DNA from: an uncultured beta proteobacterium
GTDB lineage: Bacteria; Pseudomonadota; Gammaproteobacteria; Burkholderiales; Burkholderiaceae
DNA length: 64,000 bases
Reading direction: 5' to 3'
Assembly (NCBI GenBank): GCA_903875135.1
Contig: CAIQUZ010000109.1
Span: 227,158 to 291,157, forward strand
The first letter of the stretch is position 1; each line of letters opens with the position of its first letter. Under the pieces are notes generated by a model. That model did not search any database, had not been told where the DNA came from, and worked only from the letters and a program-made list of their open reading frames with translations. Positions 1-9,065 of the stretch are shown here, one piece after another. Both the position numbers and the translations under genes were made by a program.

Positions 1-388
1 ATTTATGCATCGGTCCCTGAACATAGGAATGACCCATCATTTCCCAACCATGCTTCAATGTTGACTCAACAACGCGTGGATAGGATTCACAAACAATCCC
101 GTTGGTAGCCAAAGTGGGAACAATATTACGCTGCACTAAAGCATCAAAAATACGCCAAAAACCAACGCGCATACCGTATTCATGCCAAGACCAGTTCGGG
201 ACATCAGGTAGTAGTGGTTGACCCATCGGTGGACTAAGCACCATTCTAGGCATCGCATTCGCCATGGTCCAATGCTCGACATTGACGATGATCCAAACTA
301 ATAAATTATTCCCATTGGGTAAATGCCACATCGGACGATCCACAATGGGCAAAAACGGCACACGCTCGCTTGGTAATGAAAATTTCAC
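1..388 (-). CDS. Polysaccharide deacetylase family hydrolase, 5' part only
   Basis: The minus strand is open from a GTG at 388 to the window edge, giving about 129 residues. An AAGGGT-like ribosome site precedes the GTG. The start reads VKFSLPSERVPFLPIVDRP and is followed by stretches such as NVEHWTMANAMPRM, PNWSWHEYGMRVGFWRIFDAL and LATNGIVCESYPRVVE. These resemble the N-terminal half of the PuuE/allantoinase-like polysaccharide deacetylases (NodB fold), which hydrolyse C-N bonds; the residue pattern is recalled from the family and was not aligned. The gene begins 14 bases after the stop of the upstream ABC ATPase gene, so it is probably the last gene of the importer operon and may act on the imported compound, perhaps an amide or ureide. 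The metal-binding and catalytic C-terminal part lies outside the window. Confidence 0.72.
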   Translation of the reverse strand, partial: MKFSLPSERVPFLPIVDRPMWHLPNGNNLLVWIIVNVEHWTMANAMPRMVLSPPMGQPLLPDVPNWSWHEYGMRVGFWRIFDALVQRNIVPTLATNGIVCESYPRVVESTLKHGWEMMGHSYVQGPMHK

Positions 389-402
389 AATAAAACCCTT
401 AA

Positions 403-1131
403 TTAAACACCCATGTATAACTGACGCACTACGTCATTGCTGGCAAGCTCAGTAGCGCTTCCTTCAATCTTGATTTCACCATGGACAATAACATATCCAC
501 GATCAGCAATTCTCATTGCTTGTGTGAAGTTTTGTTCCGCCATCAGTACGGTTAAACCTTTTTCCGCTTTTAACTCAGCAATCTTTTCAATCATTTGTTT
601 CACAATAATCGGGGCCAGTCCAACGGAAGGTTCATCAATCAGTAAAATTTTGGGCATTGTCATCAAAGAACGTGCTAAAGCAACCATTTGCTGCTCTCCA
701 CCACTCATACTTCCGGCTCGTTGATTAGCTCTTTCCTTCAACTTTGGAAATACCCCAAAACAATATTCTAAATTTTCCTCTACATGAATACGTGCTAAAG
801 GTCTAGATGCACCTAAAAGAAGGTTTTCTTTCACCGTCAATAACGGAAAAAGTCTTCTTCCTTCTGGAACCATGGCAACCCCAAGATTGACAATCGCTTC
901 CGGAGACAATTTACTTAAATCATGTATTTGATCATCGATCATGACCTGAGCAATACCTGCCGTATGCTTGACAAGACCCGCCACGCATTTGATCAGCGTC
1001 GATTTACCGTTACCATTTGTTCCGAGCAAGGCAACCGTTTCCCCATTACCTACCTCCATCGAAATACCATGAAGAACCTGCACGGATCCATAGGCAGCTT
1101 TAATGTCCTTTAGGATAATTTTATTCGCCAA
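403..1131 (-). CDS. livF: Branched-chain amino acid/amide-type ABC transporter ATPase (LivF-like)
   Basis: This 242-residue protein is one of the two ATPases of a HAAT-family importer. Walker A (GTNGNGKST) lies near residues 37-45, the signature SGGEQQ near 143-148 and Walker B (ILLIDEP) near 162-168, all canonical. The LivF-type C-terminal lengths and the ending AEQNFTQAMRIADRGYVI fit the family. Its start overlaps the end of the LivG-like gene by 11 bases, indicating translational coupling. The substrate cannot be set from the ATPase; the neighbouring deacetylase-type hydrolase argues for something other than leucine. Assignment as an ABC ATPase is certain, and the LivF subtype is strongly supported by operon position. 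Confidence 0.93.
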   Translation of the reverse strand: MANKIILKDIKAAYGSVQVLHGISMEVGNGETVALLGTNGNGKSTLIKCVAGLVKHTAGIAQVMIDDQIHDLSKLSPEAIVNLGVAMVPEGRRLFPLLTVKENLLLGASRPLARIHVEENLEYCFGVFPKLKERANQRAGSMSGGEQQMVALARSLMTMPKILLIDEPSVGLAPIIVKQMIEKIAELKAEKGLTVLMAEQNFTQAMRIADRGYVIVHGEIKIEGSATELASNDVVRQLYMGV

Positions 1132-1864
1132 GATATGCCTTAATCACTTCTGGATTACTAATAACATCTTGCGGATCACCATCAGCAACTTTGGAACCCG
1201 CGACCAATACCATCAGGCGTTCTGAAAAACGCATTACCGCACTCATAATATGTTCGATCATCAGCACGGAAATACCTTTTGCTTTCATACCCATAATTAA
1301 CTCTAAAATTTCATCGACCTCAGCGCCAGATAATCCTGCTAAAGCTTCATCAGCAATCAATAGCTGTGGATTTGCCGACATGGCTCTTGCTAACTCCAAC
1401 TTCCGTAATTCAACCTGTGTCAAACTCGATGAAATCGCATCGGCTTTATTCATCAGGCCTACACTTTGAATAATGCTCAGCGCTTTTTCTTCATGCGTTC
1501 GATGATCATCAGCTTCTGAGCGCAAATGCCCCGCAAAATTAATCACTACTTGAATATTCTCAATCACCGTCATCGATTTAAAAGGCTTTGGAATCTGGAA
1601 GCTTCTAGCAATACCTGCATGAACACGTGCATGCGTGGCCAATTGAGTGATATCTTCACCACGCAATTGAACGCTACCACCATCAATCTTCAACATTCCA
1701 GAGATGCAATTCACAAGCGTACTTTTACCTGATCCGTTGGGACCAATTAAACCTAATCGCTCCCCAGGATAAATGATTAAATCGACCTGATTTAAGGCCG
1801 TAAATCCTCCAAATTTCTTAACGATGCTAGAAGCTTGAACGAGGGGTTTTTGAGATTGATCCAT
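1121..1864 (-). CDS. livG: Branched-chain amino acid/amide-type ABC transporter ATPase (LivG-like) with atypical signature motif
   Basis: A 247-residue ABC ATPase, partner of the LivF-like protein. Walker A is intact (GPNGSGKST, residues 41-49), as is the Walker B segment (LLIADEA, about 168-174). The position where LivG proteins usually have LSYGQQ reads LTQVE (148-152) followed by LRKLELARAM, so the ABC signature loop is degenerate. The D-loop region (LAGLSGAEVDE) and the switch histidine (MIEHIMSAV) remain. It begins directly after the LivM-like permease gene and overlaps the LivF-like gene. The pair probably forms a heterodimer with one canonical and one degenerate site. Degenerate C-loops are, to my knowledge, known in some HAAT subfamilies, so this is not taken as inactivation. 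Confidence 0.92.
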   Translation of the reverse strand: MDQSQKPLVQASSIVKKFGGFTALNQVDLIIYPGERLGLIGPNGSGKSTLVNCISGMLKIDGGSVQLRGEDITQLATHARVHAGIARSFQIPKPFKSMTVIENIQVVINFAGHLRSEADDHRTHEEKALSIIQSVGLMNKADAISSSLTQVELRKLELARAMSANPQLLIADEALAGLSGAEVDEILELIMGMKAKGISVLMIEHIMSAVMRFSERLMVLVAGSKVADGDPQDVISNPEVIKAYLGE

Positions 1865-1867
1865 GAA

Positions 1868-2797
1868 TTATTTCTTTTTAAAAATACCCATTAAACCATT
1901 CGGTGCAAGAGTCACGAAGAAGACGAGTACCGCTCCTACGATGAGTAAATTCCATGTTGCAGATAGCGTCACTGATGCGACTTGTTGAATGGTTCCGAGT
2001 AACAATGCGCCAATCAAAGGCCCAAGCCAAGAACCTAATCCGCCAACAATCGGCATTGCAATACTATTCACCGCAAAGGATAAATTAAAGGTTGCAGTCG
2101 GTTCCATATATGTAATTAAATAAGGAAAAGTCGTACCCGCTAAACCCATTAATGCACCACTAATAGTTGTGGCGATTAACTTCAGTCTTAATGTAGGCAC
2201 ACCTAAACCCTCAGCCGCAAGCTCATCATCACGAATCGCCATCAGTCCTTGACCTAATGAAGATTTTTCAATGGTACGCGCCACAATGACAGAAAAGATC
2301 GCCATCGCTAAAATCAAGAAAAATAGCCAGTGAATATATTGACCAACACCGATTGGCGACTCGCGTGGAACAATCACGTAAACACCCCTAGCCCCACCTA
2401 AAAATGGCGTATTGGTCACGATAGTATTCAACACAACCGATAAGGCGAGAGTAGCAATCGAGAAGAAAACCCCCTTCAGTCTTAAAGTAAGGTATCCCAT
2501 CCCCAGGCCTATCAGGCCTGCCATGAATGTTCCTAATAAAATATTGTATCCCTGCGGCCAACCCAACTTATATCCAACCACAGTTGAGTATGCGCCAATC
2601 GCAAAAAAAGCCGCCGTACCAAAATTAACGTACCCAGCGTATCCACCCAAGATATTCCAAGCCGTAGCCAGAATCACAAATTGCAACACCGTGTAGGCGG
2701 CAAAAAAGAAATATTCTGATTGAACCCAAAAAGGTAATGACCCGAGCAATAGAGAAATCAGAACAACCCCAATATAAAAGGCGCGATTGGTCTTCAT
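1868..2797 (-). CDS. livM: Branched-chain amino acid/amide-type ABC permease (LivM-like)
   Basis: This 309-residue, very hydrophobic protein has about nine to ten membrane segments and the LivM landmarks: an N-terminal run of helices, the GYAGYVNFGTAAFFAIGAY stretch near residue 52, and the cytoplasmic EAA-like loop around RDDELAAEGLGVP that contacts the ATPases. Glycines in SIAMPIVGGLGSWLGPLIGA near the C-terminus are family-typical. It sits between the LivH-like permease (4-base overlap) and the LivG-like ATPase, in the usual H-M-G-F order. It acts in the inner membrane as one half of the translocation channel. Substrate unknown. Confidence 0.93.
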   Translation of the reverse strand: MKTNRAFYIGVVLISLLLGSLPFWVQSEYFFFAAYTVLQFVILATAWNILGGYAGYVNFGTAAFFAIGAYSTVVGYKLGWPQGYNILLGTFMAGLIGLGMGYLTLRLKGVFFSIATLALSVVLNTIVTNTPFLGGARGVYVIVPRESPIGVGQYIHWLFFLILAMAIFSVIVARTIEKSSLGQGLMAIRDDELAAEGLGVPTLRLKLIATTISGALMGLAGTTFPYLITYMEPTATFNLSFAVNSIAMPIVGGLGSWLGPLIGALLLGTIQQVASVTLSATWNLLIVGAVLVFFVTLAPNGLMGIFKKK

Positions 2798-3672
2798 TTT
2801 CCGAAAATACCTTGTGGTCTAAAGGCTAAAGTCAACAGTAACAAACCGAAGGATACTGCCGGAGACCATGACGGCCCAGCAAAGGTTGCTGTCATACTCT
2901 CAGCCACCCCTAAAATCATGGCCGCAAATAAAGTACCCATCAGATTACCCATACCACCGAGTACGCAGACGGCAAAAACTAATCCAATGTAGTCTCTGCC
3001 AGCCGCAGGCTGAACACTCTGAATAATGATAAGCATTGCACCACTAAAGCCCGCGATTAAAAGCGATAAGCCAAAAGCATAACCTTTGATTTTGACGGGA
3101 TTGACGCCCATCAGTTGCAACGCTAATGGATCTTGAGCAACGGCACTTACCGCACGCCCAAAATACGTGGATTTAAAAAACTGTCGAATGACTAACAAAA
3201 GACCTATGGATAACAGGAAAGGTATTAACAATCGATATGGCAGATTCACAAAACCTAAATTGAGCGTGGCATCCGTATAGCCGGTGTTCACGTTACGGTA
3301 ATCAACACCAAATAGGAGAAGTAAAAGCATTTCTAAGATAAATAAAATACCAAAGAAAAAAGCCAAGCCTCTTAATGAATCACCACCAGCATTTTTCTCA
3401 AATCGATCATAATAAATTCGATAAATCGACAGGCCGATCAAAAAGAAAAATGGCGACATCAATAAGGCAGACAATATCGGATCAAGTCCAAAATGCTCGT
3501 TCAGCCACCAAGCAACATATGCGCCCAACATAATGAACACAGGATGAGCAATATTGACAATATCGAGCATGCCAAAGGAAATAGAAATCCCAAGACTCAT
3601 GGCAGCATAAAATCCGCCAAGTAATAGCCCAGAAATAATTGCATTAAATAGTAAATCTAAAGGTATATCCAT
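2794..3672 (-). CDS. livH: Branched-chain amino acid/amide-type ABC permease (LivH-like)
   Basis: A 292-residue inner-membrane permease with roughly eight hydrophobic segments. The N-terminal GLLLGGFYAAMSLGISISFG and the following DIVNIAHPVFIMLGAYVAWW are hallmark LivH sequences, and AQDPLALQLMGVNPVKIK is the EAA-type coupling loop. VFAVCVLGGMGNLMGTLFAA matches the conserved glycine-rich late helix. The gene follows the binding-protein gene by about 55 bases and overlaps the LivM-like gene by four. It completes the channel of the importer. Family assignment is secure, the transported compound is not. Confidence 0.93.
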   Translation of the reverse strand: MDIPLDLLFNAIISGLLLGGFYAAMSLGISISFGMLDIVNIAHPVFIMLGAYVAWWLNEHFGLDPILSALLMSPFFFLIGLSIYRIYYDRFEKNAGGDSLRGLAFFFGILFILEMLLLLLFGVDYRNVNTGYTDATLNLGFVNLPYRLLIPFLLSIGLLLVIRQFFKSTYFGRAVSAVAQDPLALQLMGVNPVKIKGYAFGLSLLIAGFSGAMLIIIQSVQPAAGRDYIGLVFAVCVLGGMGNLMGTLFAAMILGVAESMTATFAGPSWSPAVSFGLLLLTLAFRPQGIFGK

Positions 3673-3727
3673 TGCTCACTCTAAAAGATCCATCTCTGAC
3701 ACAGCGTCAAAGATGGTAAAGTTTATT

Positions 3728-4996
3728 TTACTTACTGGCCTCTTGATAAGGAGTAATCAATTCTCCCGACTTCATATCACTTGGAGAAATAATTGGCGCA
3801 GGACCGGGTTTACGGAACTGATCAATGTCGTTACCCTTAACATCTCTATATTGAACGTATAAAGGACGACCGACTTCCCATTCGCCGTTAGATGCAAACT
3901 TTACATCACCTACAACGGTATTAAATTTTGTTGCATGAATGTAGTCGATTAATTTTTTATTATCAATACTGCCAACCTTTTCAACCGCTTGTCCTAAGAT
4001 TTGCATTTCTGCATAAGCGTATGGTGGCAAGTAATAACCTAATGGATCGACCCCTTCTTTTTCAGCACGAGATTGATAGATTTTTAAGAAGGCTTCAACA
4101 CCAGAAAACTTCACTGTCTTCTCTGGAACATAGAGCTCATACCCCAAGACACCATTGAGCAATGGACCTAATTGTTTCTTAGTGGATGCCGAGCCTAAAC
4201 CAATCATGGTTCCACCAAACACCGTGGTTTTTAAACCAATTTCACGCGCCGCACGAATAATTCCGGGGGTTTCGCCTGGGTAAGATGCTACATAAACGAT
4301 ATCGGGGTTGGTCGCTTGAATTGCACGCAGAACAGGTGTGTAATCTGTCGTGTTAGGCGGATAAGTCTTGTCATAAACCACTTTTAAGTTATATTTCTTG
4401 ACAACTTCTCTTGCTCCCTCAATCGTCATCGCTGGGAATTCTGCATCACCACCAATAAAGGCTACCGTTTTGGGTTTTTCTTTAGCCGTCATTGCGGCAT
4501 CAAAGAACCCACCCGCTAAACCAACTGCAGGCTCTTTACCATTGGGCATCATTTGGAAATAACCAGGGTAATTAAACTTCGCATTAACGTTCGTCCCAAA
4601 CAAAGTAATAAAGACGAGATTGCGCTGCATGATGGTTGGCATCGCAGGGGCAATGAGGTTCGTTCCATAGGGAGATACGACCATGTCAACTTTGTCGGAA
4701 TCTAATAATTTCGTATATAAACCTGGAACCAAAGATGGATTACCTTGGTCATCGTAATAAACGTATTCAACTTGACGACCAATCAAACCACCCTTTTTGT
4801 TGATCTCTTCTCTCCAAATTTCCATGGATAACAAAGCAGCTTTTCCATTGGCTGCAAGTGGACCAGTCAAAGCCATACTAAAACCAATCCTAAGAGGTGG
4901 TTTACCTTGTGCAATGGCTTGAGTGGCCATACCTAATGAACTAAATAAAACTACTGAAAGTACTAAAAGACGACGACGCATTGATAAAACAAACAT
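3728..4996 (-). CDS. Periplasmic substrate-binding protein of the HAAT ABC importer
   Basis: The 422-residue protein starts with a clear Sec signal (basic RRR, hydrophobic LLVLSVVLFSSLGM, cleavage near AIAQG) followed by a Peripla_BP_6 (LivJ/LivK type) fold: LRIGFSMALTGPLAANGK at the start of the mature protein, then VEYVYYDDQGNPS, and VVSPYGTNLIAPAMP at the first ligand-facing loop. I chose the ATG at 4996 rather than an in-frame TTG twelve bases upstream because GGAG lies six bases before this ATG. It is larger than LivK (about 370 residues), typical of the amide/aromatic-binding relatives. It is the first gene of the importer operon. The ligand is unassigned; the downstream deacetylase-family gene suggests an amide-like compound. 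Confidence 0.9.
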   Translation of the reverse strand: MFVLSMRRRLLVLSVVLFSSLGMATQAIAQGKPPLRIGFSMALTGPLAANGKAALLSMEIWREEINKKGGLIGRQVEYVYYDDQGNPSLVPGLYTKLLDSDKVDMVVSPYGTNLIAPAMPTIMQRNLVFITLFGTNVNAKFNYPGYFQMMPNGKEPAVGLAGGFFDAAMTAKEKPKTVAFIGGDAEFPAMTIEGAREVVKKYNLKVVYDKTYPPNTTDYTPVLRAIQATNPDIVYVASYPGETPGIIRAAREIGLKTTVFGGTMIGLGSASTKKQLGPLLNGVLGYELYVPEKTVKFSGVEAFLKIYQSRAEKEGVDPLGYYLPPYAYAEMQILGQAVEKVGSIDNKKLIDYIHATKFNTVVGDVKFASNGEWEVGRPLYVQYRDVKGNDIDQFRKPGPAPIISPSDMKSGELITPYQEASK

Positions 4997-5008
4997 GTAT
5001 TTCTCCAA

Positions 5009-5264
5009 AATTTACTAATGATCAAATGCTAATCTATTTCCATTGAGTTGCTATCTATGGAAAACCCTTAAAGAAGCAAATACTTCACATGATGATGATC
5101 AATAATGATGATGGAAATTAACACCAATACCCGAATAAGGTATTTATTTCATTGAAAAATATCTCATGGGCTATTAATAAGGAGCTTGATCAGTACTTAG
5201 CAAAATATAGAAAATTGCATAAATATAAAATGTTGATACATGATCAATTAGGCACTTTACGATA
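5009..5264. promoter_or_regulatory. AT-rich upstream region of the ABC importer operon with four TGATCA palindromes
   Basis: This 256-base gap lies upstream of the importer operon and downstream of the RluA-family gene. The palindromic hexamer TGATCA occurs four times, at 5019, 5096, 5187 and 5241; the last is part of the inverted repeat TTGAT-ACATG-ATCAA. Chance would give well under one copy in this length. The region must hold the operon promoter, but I could not pick a convincing -35/-10 pair. The repeats may be operator half-sites or GATC-related sites; that role is inference. Confidence 0.4.
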
Positions 5265-6179
5265 TCAGTGACGAATCGGCCAATCTAAGCGAAGTTGAGA
5301 GACAAAATGATGGTTTTTCTGGGAGACCGGATCAGTAAATCTGAGCTCCTTCGCTAAAAGCTGTAAGGGAGTTTCATAAAGACGATGCTCTGGGGCTGTA
5401 TAGGACATCATTTGGGGATAAATCTGATCATGGCGGATGGGGATGCCCAAAGCACTCATATGAACGCGTAACTGATGTTTTTTTCCAGTCTGTGGGCGGA
5501 GCTGATACAACGCAAACCGCTCATCATGCTGGATCATCTGGATCGTCGTGAGGGCATTCGCCACCCCTTCAGACTCTTGCATTTGCATAAAACGGGCCCC
5601 TTTTTCAATCCGACTCTGGCGGATATGTGGCCAAGTGATTTGATCGGTATAGTCGGCGACCGCTAGGTAGGTTTTTTGTATCACTTGTTTACGAAATAGC
5701 GATGCATAAAGATCTCGTGTCTGAGCCTGCTTAGTAAAAATCACGAGCCCTGCAGTTTCAAGATCAAGTCGATGAGCGGCACTTAAGCTATCAATACCCG
5801 TTAAGTTTCTTAAACGCACTAACAATGTTTCTTGAATATAAGGACCAACGGGCGTCACTGGTAAAAAATGTGGCTTATCTGCCACCAACAAATAGTCGTC
5901 TTCATAAAGAATGGACTCCTGAAATGGAATCACAAAGTTTTCTTGCGCCTCACGATAGTAATAGACCATCCGCCTAGGTAAATATGAGGCATCAGGTGTC
6001 AATGGGTGTCCCAGCTCATCAAAGACTCTGCCAGCTAGCATGCGATTCTCCCAACCAGCTCTTGTTCCCCTCGGGAATCGCTTCTCTAGAAAATCAAGTA
6101 CCAATAAATAAGGCCCTTCTGGAAGAAAGACCTTACTTGGACCTACACCGTTGATATGCAGAAGATTCTTACGTTTCAT
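5265..6179 (-). CDS. RluA-family pseudouridine synthase
   Basis: A 304-residue enzyme that isomerises uridine to pseudouridine in RNA. The catalytic motif AHRLDLETAGLVIFTK contains the HRLD signature at residues 136-139, with Asp139 as the expected nucleophile. Later family motifs are visible: KTYLAVADY and QLRPQTGKKHQLRVHMSALG. The N-terminal 90 residues lack an evident S4 domain, and the arrangement with an FVIPFQESILYEDDYLLVADKP segment resembles TruC/RluA-like enzymes acting on tRNA or a single rRNA site. The target base cannot be decided here. It starts 25 bases after typA on the same strand, with a GAGAG ribosome site, so it is probably co-transcribed with the translation-factor block. 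Confidence 0.9.
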   Translation of the reverse strand: MKRKNLLHINGVGPSKVFLPEGPYLLVLDFLEKRFPRGTRAGWENRMLAGRVFDELGHPLTPDASYLPRRMVYYYREAQENFVIPFQESILYEDDYLLVADKPHFLPVTPVGPYIQETLLVRLRNLTGIDSLSAAHRLDLETAGLVIFTKQAQTRDLYASLFRKQVIQKTYLAVADYTDQITWPHIRQSRIEKGARFMQMQESEGVANALTTIQMIQHDERFALYQLRPQTGKKHQLRVHMSALGIPIRHDQIYPQMMSYTAPEHRLYETPLQLLAKELRFTDPVSQKNHHFVSQLRLDWPIRH

Positions 6180-6204
6180 TCAGAATCTCTCTTCTCAACA
6201 AGGA

Positions 6205-8025
6205 TTAATCACGCGAAGCTTTTTTGCGCTCATGTTCTTTTAAGTAACGTTTTCTTAAACGAATACTTTTGGGCGTCACCTCAACCAACTCATCATCGGC
6301 AATGAATTCCACAGCGTATTCTAATGACATCTGAATCGGCGTCACTAAACGTACTGCCTCATCAGTCCCAGAGGCGCGAACGTTAGTCAGCTGCTTACCT
6401 TTAATTGGATTGACAACTAAATCGTTATCCCGTGAATGAATACCAATGATCATTCCTTCATACAAAGGATCACCTGGGGAAACAAACATACGTCCACGGT
6501 CTTGTAATTTCCATAAAGCGTAAGCAACGGCTTCACCATTATCTTGACTGATCAAAACACCATTATGTCGCTCACCTAAAATGCCATCTCTGACGGTATC
6601 GTAGGTATCAAAAGTATGACTCATGAGACCCGTACCACGCGTCATCGTCAAGAAGTCTCCCTGGAATCCAATCAAGCCACGCGCAGGAATTCGGTACTCT
6701 AATCGAGTGCGACCCTTACCATCACTGACCATATCTTGTAACTCGCCCTTACGCTTACCTAATTCTTCCATCACGGAACCTTGAGTCACATCTTCAACGT
6801 CAACGGTTAAATTCTCATAAGGCTCTAATTTATTACCATTCGCATCTTCATGAAATACAACTCGTGGACGTGATACCGCTAACTCGTATCCTTCACGACG
6901 CATGTTCTCAATCAAAATCGTTAAATGTAATTCGCCGCGACCAGACACTTCAAAAATCGTGTCATCATCCGTATCTTTGACACGCAGTGCCATATTGGCT
7001 TTTAACTCACGATCTAAACGATCACGTAATTGACGGCTTGTAACAAACTTACCTTCACGTCCTGCGAGCGGACTCGTATTCACCATAAAGTTCATTGTTA
7101 ACGTAGGTTCATCCACCTTGAGCATCGGTAATGCATCAGGATTGTCCACCGCACAAATCGTCGTCCCAATCGCAATTTCCTCAATACCATTAATCAACAC
7201 AATATCGCCAGCAATCGCTTCGGTAACAATCTCACGCTCAAGACCTTTAAACTTTAAACACTGATTAATCCGCCCCTTAAATGGCACACCATCAGGACCA
7301 TTCAAACAAATGACATCCATGCCAGGCTTAATCGTTCCACGGGATATTCGTCCCACACCAATTTTTCCAACATAACTGTTGTAATCAATCGATGAAATTT
7401 GTAACTGAAGCGGCCCAACAATATCATCGTCACGAACAGGAACGTGCTCAATCAAGGTCTCAAACAAGGCCCTCATATCACCCTCTCGTACATCGGGCTT
7501 CATTCCAGAAAAACCATTTAAACCCGATGCATAAACAATTGGAAAATCTAACTGCTCTTCAGTAGCACCTAACTTATCAAATAATTCAAAAGTAGCGTTT
7601 TCAACATACTCAATACGTGCACCAGGACGGTCCACTTTATTAATCACCACAATCGGACGCAATCCTAAAGCGAGGGCTTTTTTAGTCACAAAACGCGTCT
7701 GTGGCATTGGGCCTTCCACCGCATCAACCAATAACAATACGCCATCAACCATGGACAAGACACGTTCTACTTCACCACCAAAGTCGGCGTGACCTGGAGT
7801 ATCAACAATATTAATATGCGTACCCTCATACTCAACAGCACAATTTTTTGCCAAAATCGTGATACCACGTTCTTTTTCAAGATCATTCGAATCCATGACC
7901 CTTTCAGTAACAGCTTGGTTGGATCGGAAGGTGCCAGATTGACGTAATAACTGGTCAACGAGAGTCGTTTTACCGTGGTCAACGTGGGCAATAATGGCAA
8001 TGTTTCGGATAGCGCGCTTGGTCAT
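6205..8025 (-). CDS. typA: Ribosome-associated GTPase TypA/BipA
   Basis: A 606-residue translational GTPase. The G1 motif AHVDHGKTT (residues 13-21), the G2/G3 region ERGITILAKNCAVEYEG and DTPGHADFGGEVERVL, and the G4 motif NKVDRPGARIEYV are all present. EF-G-like domains follow, and the C-terminus has the BipA-specific end (RKRYLKEHERKK). BipA helps assembly of the 50S subunit and translation under stress and cold. Length matches the family (about 605-610). The gene is 20 bases after truB and probably belongs to the rimP-nusA-infB-rbfA-truB transcript, a common Burkholderiales order. No irregularity seen. Confidence 0.98.
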   Translation of the reverse strand: MTKRAIRNIAIIAHVDHGKTTLVDQLLRQSGTFRSNQAVTERVMDSNDLEKERGITILAKNCAVEYEGTHINIVDTPGHADFGGEVERVLSMVDGVLLLVDAVEGPMPQTRFVTKKALALGLRPIVVINKVDRPGARIEYVENATFELFDKLGATEEQLDFPIVYASGLNGFSGMKPDVREGDMRALFETLIEHVPVRDDDIVGPLQLQISSIDYNSYVGKIGVGRISRGTIKPGMDVICLNGPDGVPFKGRINQCLKFKGLEREIVTEAIAGDIVLINGIEEIAIGTTICAVDNPDALPMLKVDEPTLTMNFMVNTSPLAGREGKFVTSRQLRDRLDRELKANMALRVKDTDDDTIFEVSGRGELHLTILIENMRREGYELAVSRPRVVFHEDANGNKLEPYENLTVDVEDVTQGSVMEELGKRKGELQDMVSDGKGRTRLEYRIPARGLIGFQGDFLTMTRGTGLMSHTFDTYDTVRDGILGERHNGVLISQDNGEAVAYALWKLQDRGRMFVSPGDPLYEGMIIGIHSRDNDLVVNPIKGKQLTNVRASGTDEAVRLVTPIQMSLEYAVEFIADDELVEVTPKSIRLRKRYLKEHERKKASRD

Positions 8026-8045
8026 CGTAATACTTTCAATAAAAA

Positions 8046-9065
8046 CTAAAAATGAGAATTCTGTAAATGATGCTTGATGGATGTGTCAATCATTAAAGAA
8101 TGAGGAATAAAACTTTGTTCTAATACATGTTCTAAACGATCGGTGGCCAATAAACGTTTGGGGTGTAACACTTCATTCTTCACGTCTACTAAGCCCATAA
8201 ATTGTCGAGAAGTTTCTTGAAGATGATAAATTCTTAAAATTGGTGCATTCAAAATATCTGGTGCTGCATCGACAATGGCATCCCGTAAATGAATCCGTTG
8301 TCCCATCTTCAAGCGCAGAGCTAAGTGGTGCTCTAGCACCAAAGCAGGAACATGCGTAATTAAGGAGTCAACTTCCATCATCTCTTGTAACTGTGCTACC
8401 TGTTCGATGGAGTGCGCATCTTCAATTTTTAAATGGCCAATCTGGGTGCGGCGAAGTTCAGTCATATGCGCGCCACACGCTAAAGCATCACCCATGTCGT
8501 TAATCAAACTGCGGATATAAGTACCCTTACTACAACTAACTTTCATCACAGCTACTGGCCAGATGGCAGACAAGATTTCTAGATGCGTAATCGTCACTTC
8601 CCTGGCCTCTAAGTCAAACATTTCACCTTCACGGGCATAGGCATATAAAGGTTTACCATCCCGTTTAATCGCTGAATACATGGGTGGTACTTGCGATATT
8701 TTCCCTAAAAACCGTGGCACAATATTTTGTAATTGCGCATCAAAATGATCGAGCAATAACGGTGGAAAATCTTGCGTTCTAGCAATCACTTTTCCTTCAG
8801 AATCTCCAGAATCCGTTTTGACGCCAAAGAGCATCGTGGCAATGTACGTTTTATCCGCATTGAACAAATCTTGAGAATATTTTGTCGCCTCACCTAAACA
8901 AACGGCCAACAAACCTGTCGCAATTGGATCAAGTGTGCCCGTATGACCAGCTTTATCTGCGTGCACCGCATGCTTGACCATCGTGACTGCTTTTTGAGAG
9001 CTGATACCGCGAGGTTTATCAATTAATATCACCCCATCGGTCCAGCGTAATGCATCATTACGCAT
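8046..9065 (-). CDS. truB: tRNA pseudouridine(55) synthase TruB
   Basis: This 339-residue protein makes pseudouridine 55 in the T-loop of nearly all tRNAs. Family signatures are VILIDKPRGISSQ (residues 12-24) and GHTGTLDPIATGLL (40-53), where Asp46 is the catalytic aspartate. SQVPPMYSAIKRDGKPLYAYAREG and SKGTYIRSLINDMGDAL are also classic TruB blocks. The C-terminal part (about 240-339) is longer than in E. coli TruB and carries a PUA-like tail of weaker similarity. It overlaps rbfA by one base and precedes typA, consistent with one ribosome-biogenesis operon. Confidence 0.97.
   Translation of the reverse strand: MRNDALRWTDGVILIDKPRGISSQKAVTMVKHAVHADKAGHTGTLDPIATGLLAVCLGEATKYSQDLFNADKTYIATMLFGVKTDSGDSEGKVIARTQDFPPLLLDHFDAQLQNIVPRFLGKISQVPPMYSAIKRDGKPLYAYAREGEMFDLEAREVTITHLEILSAIWPVAVMKVSCSKGTYIRSLINDMGDALACGAHMTELRRTQIGHLKIEDAHSIEQVAQLQEMMEVDSLITHVPALVLEHHLALRLKMGQRIHLRDAIVDAAPDILNAPILRIYHLQETSRQFMGLVDVKNEVLHPKRLLATDRLEHVLEQSFIPHSLMIDTSIKHHLQNSHF

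Noticed and set aside
1121..1864. Calling the LivG-like gene a pseudogene
   Set aside because: The frame is intact, Walker A and B are conserved and gene order is kept; only the signature loop differs.
5080..5120. GATGATGATCAATAATGATG repeat as a CRISPR-like or tandem array
   Set aside because: Only a short, irregular run of GATGAT triplets with no unique spacers.
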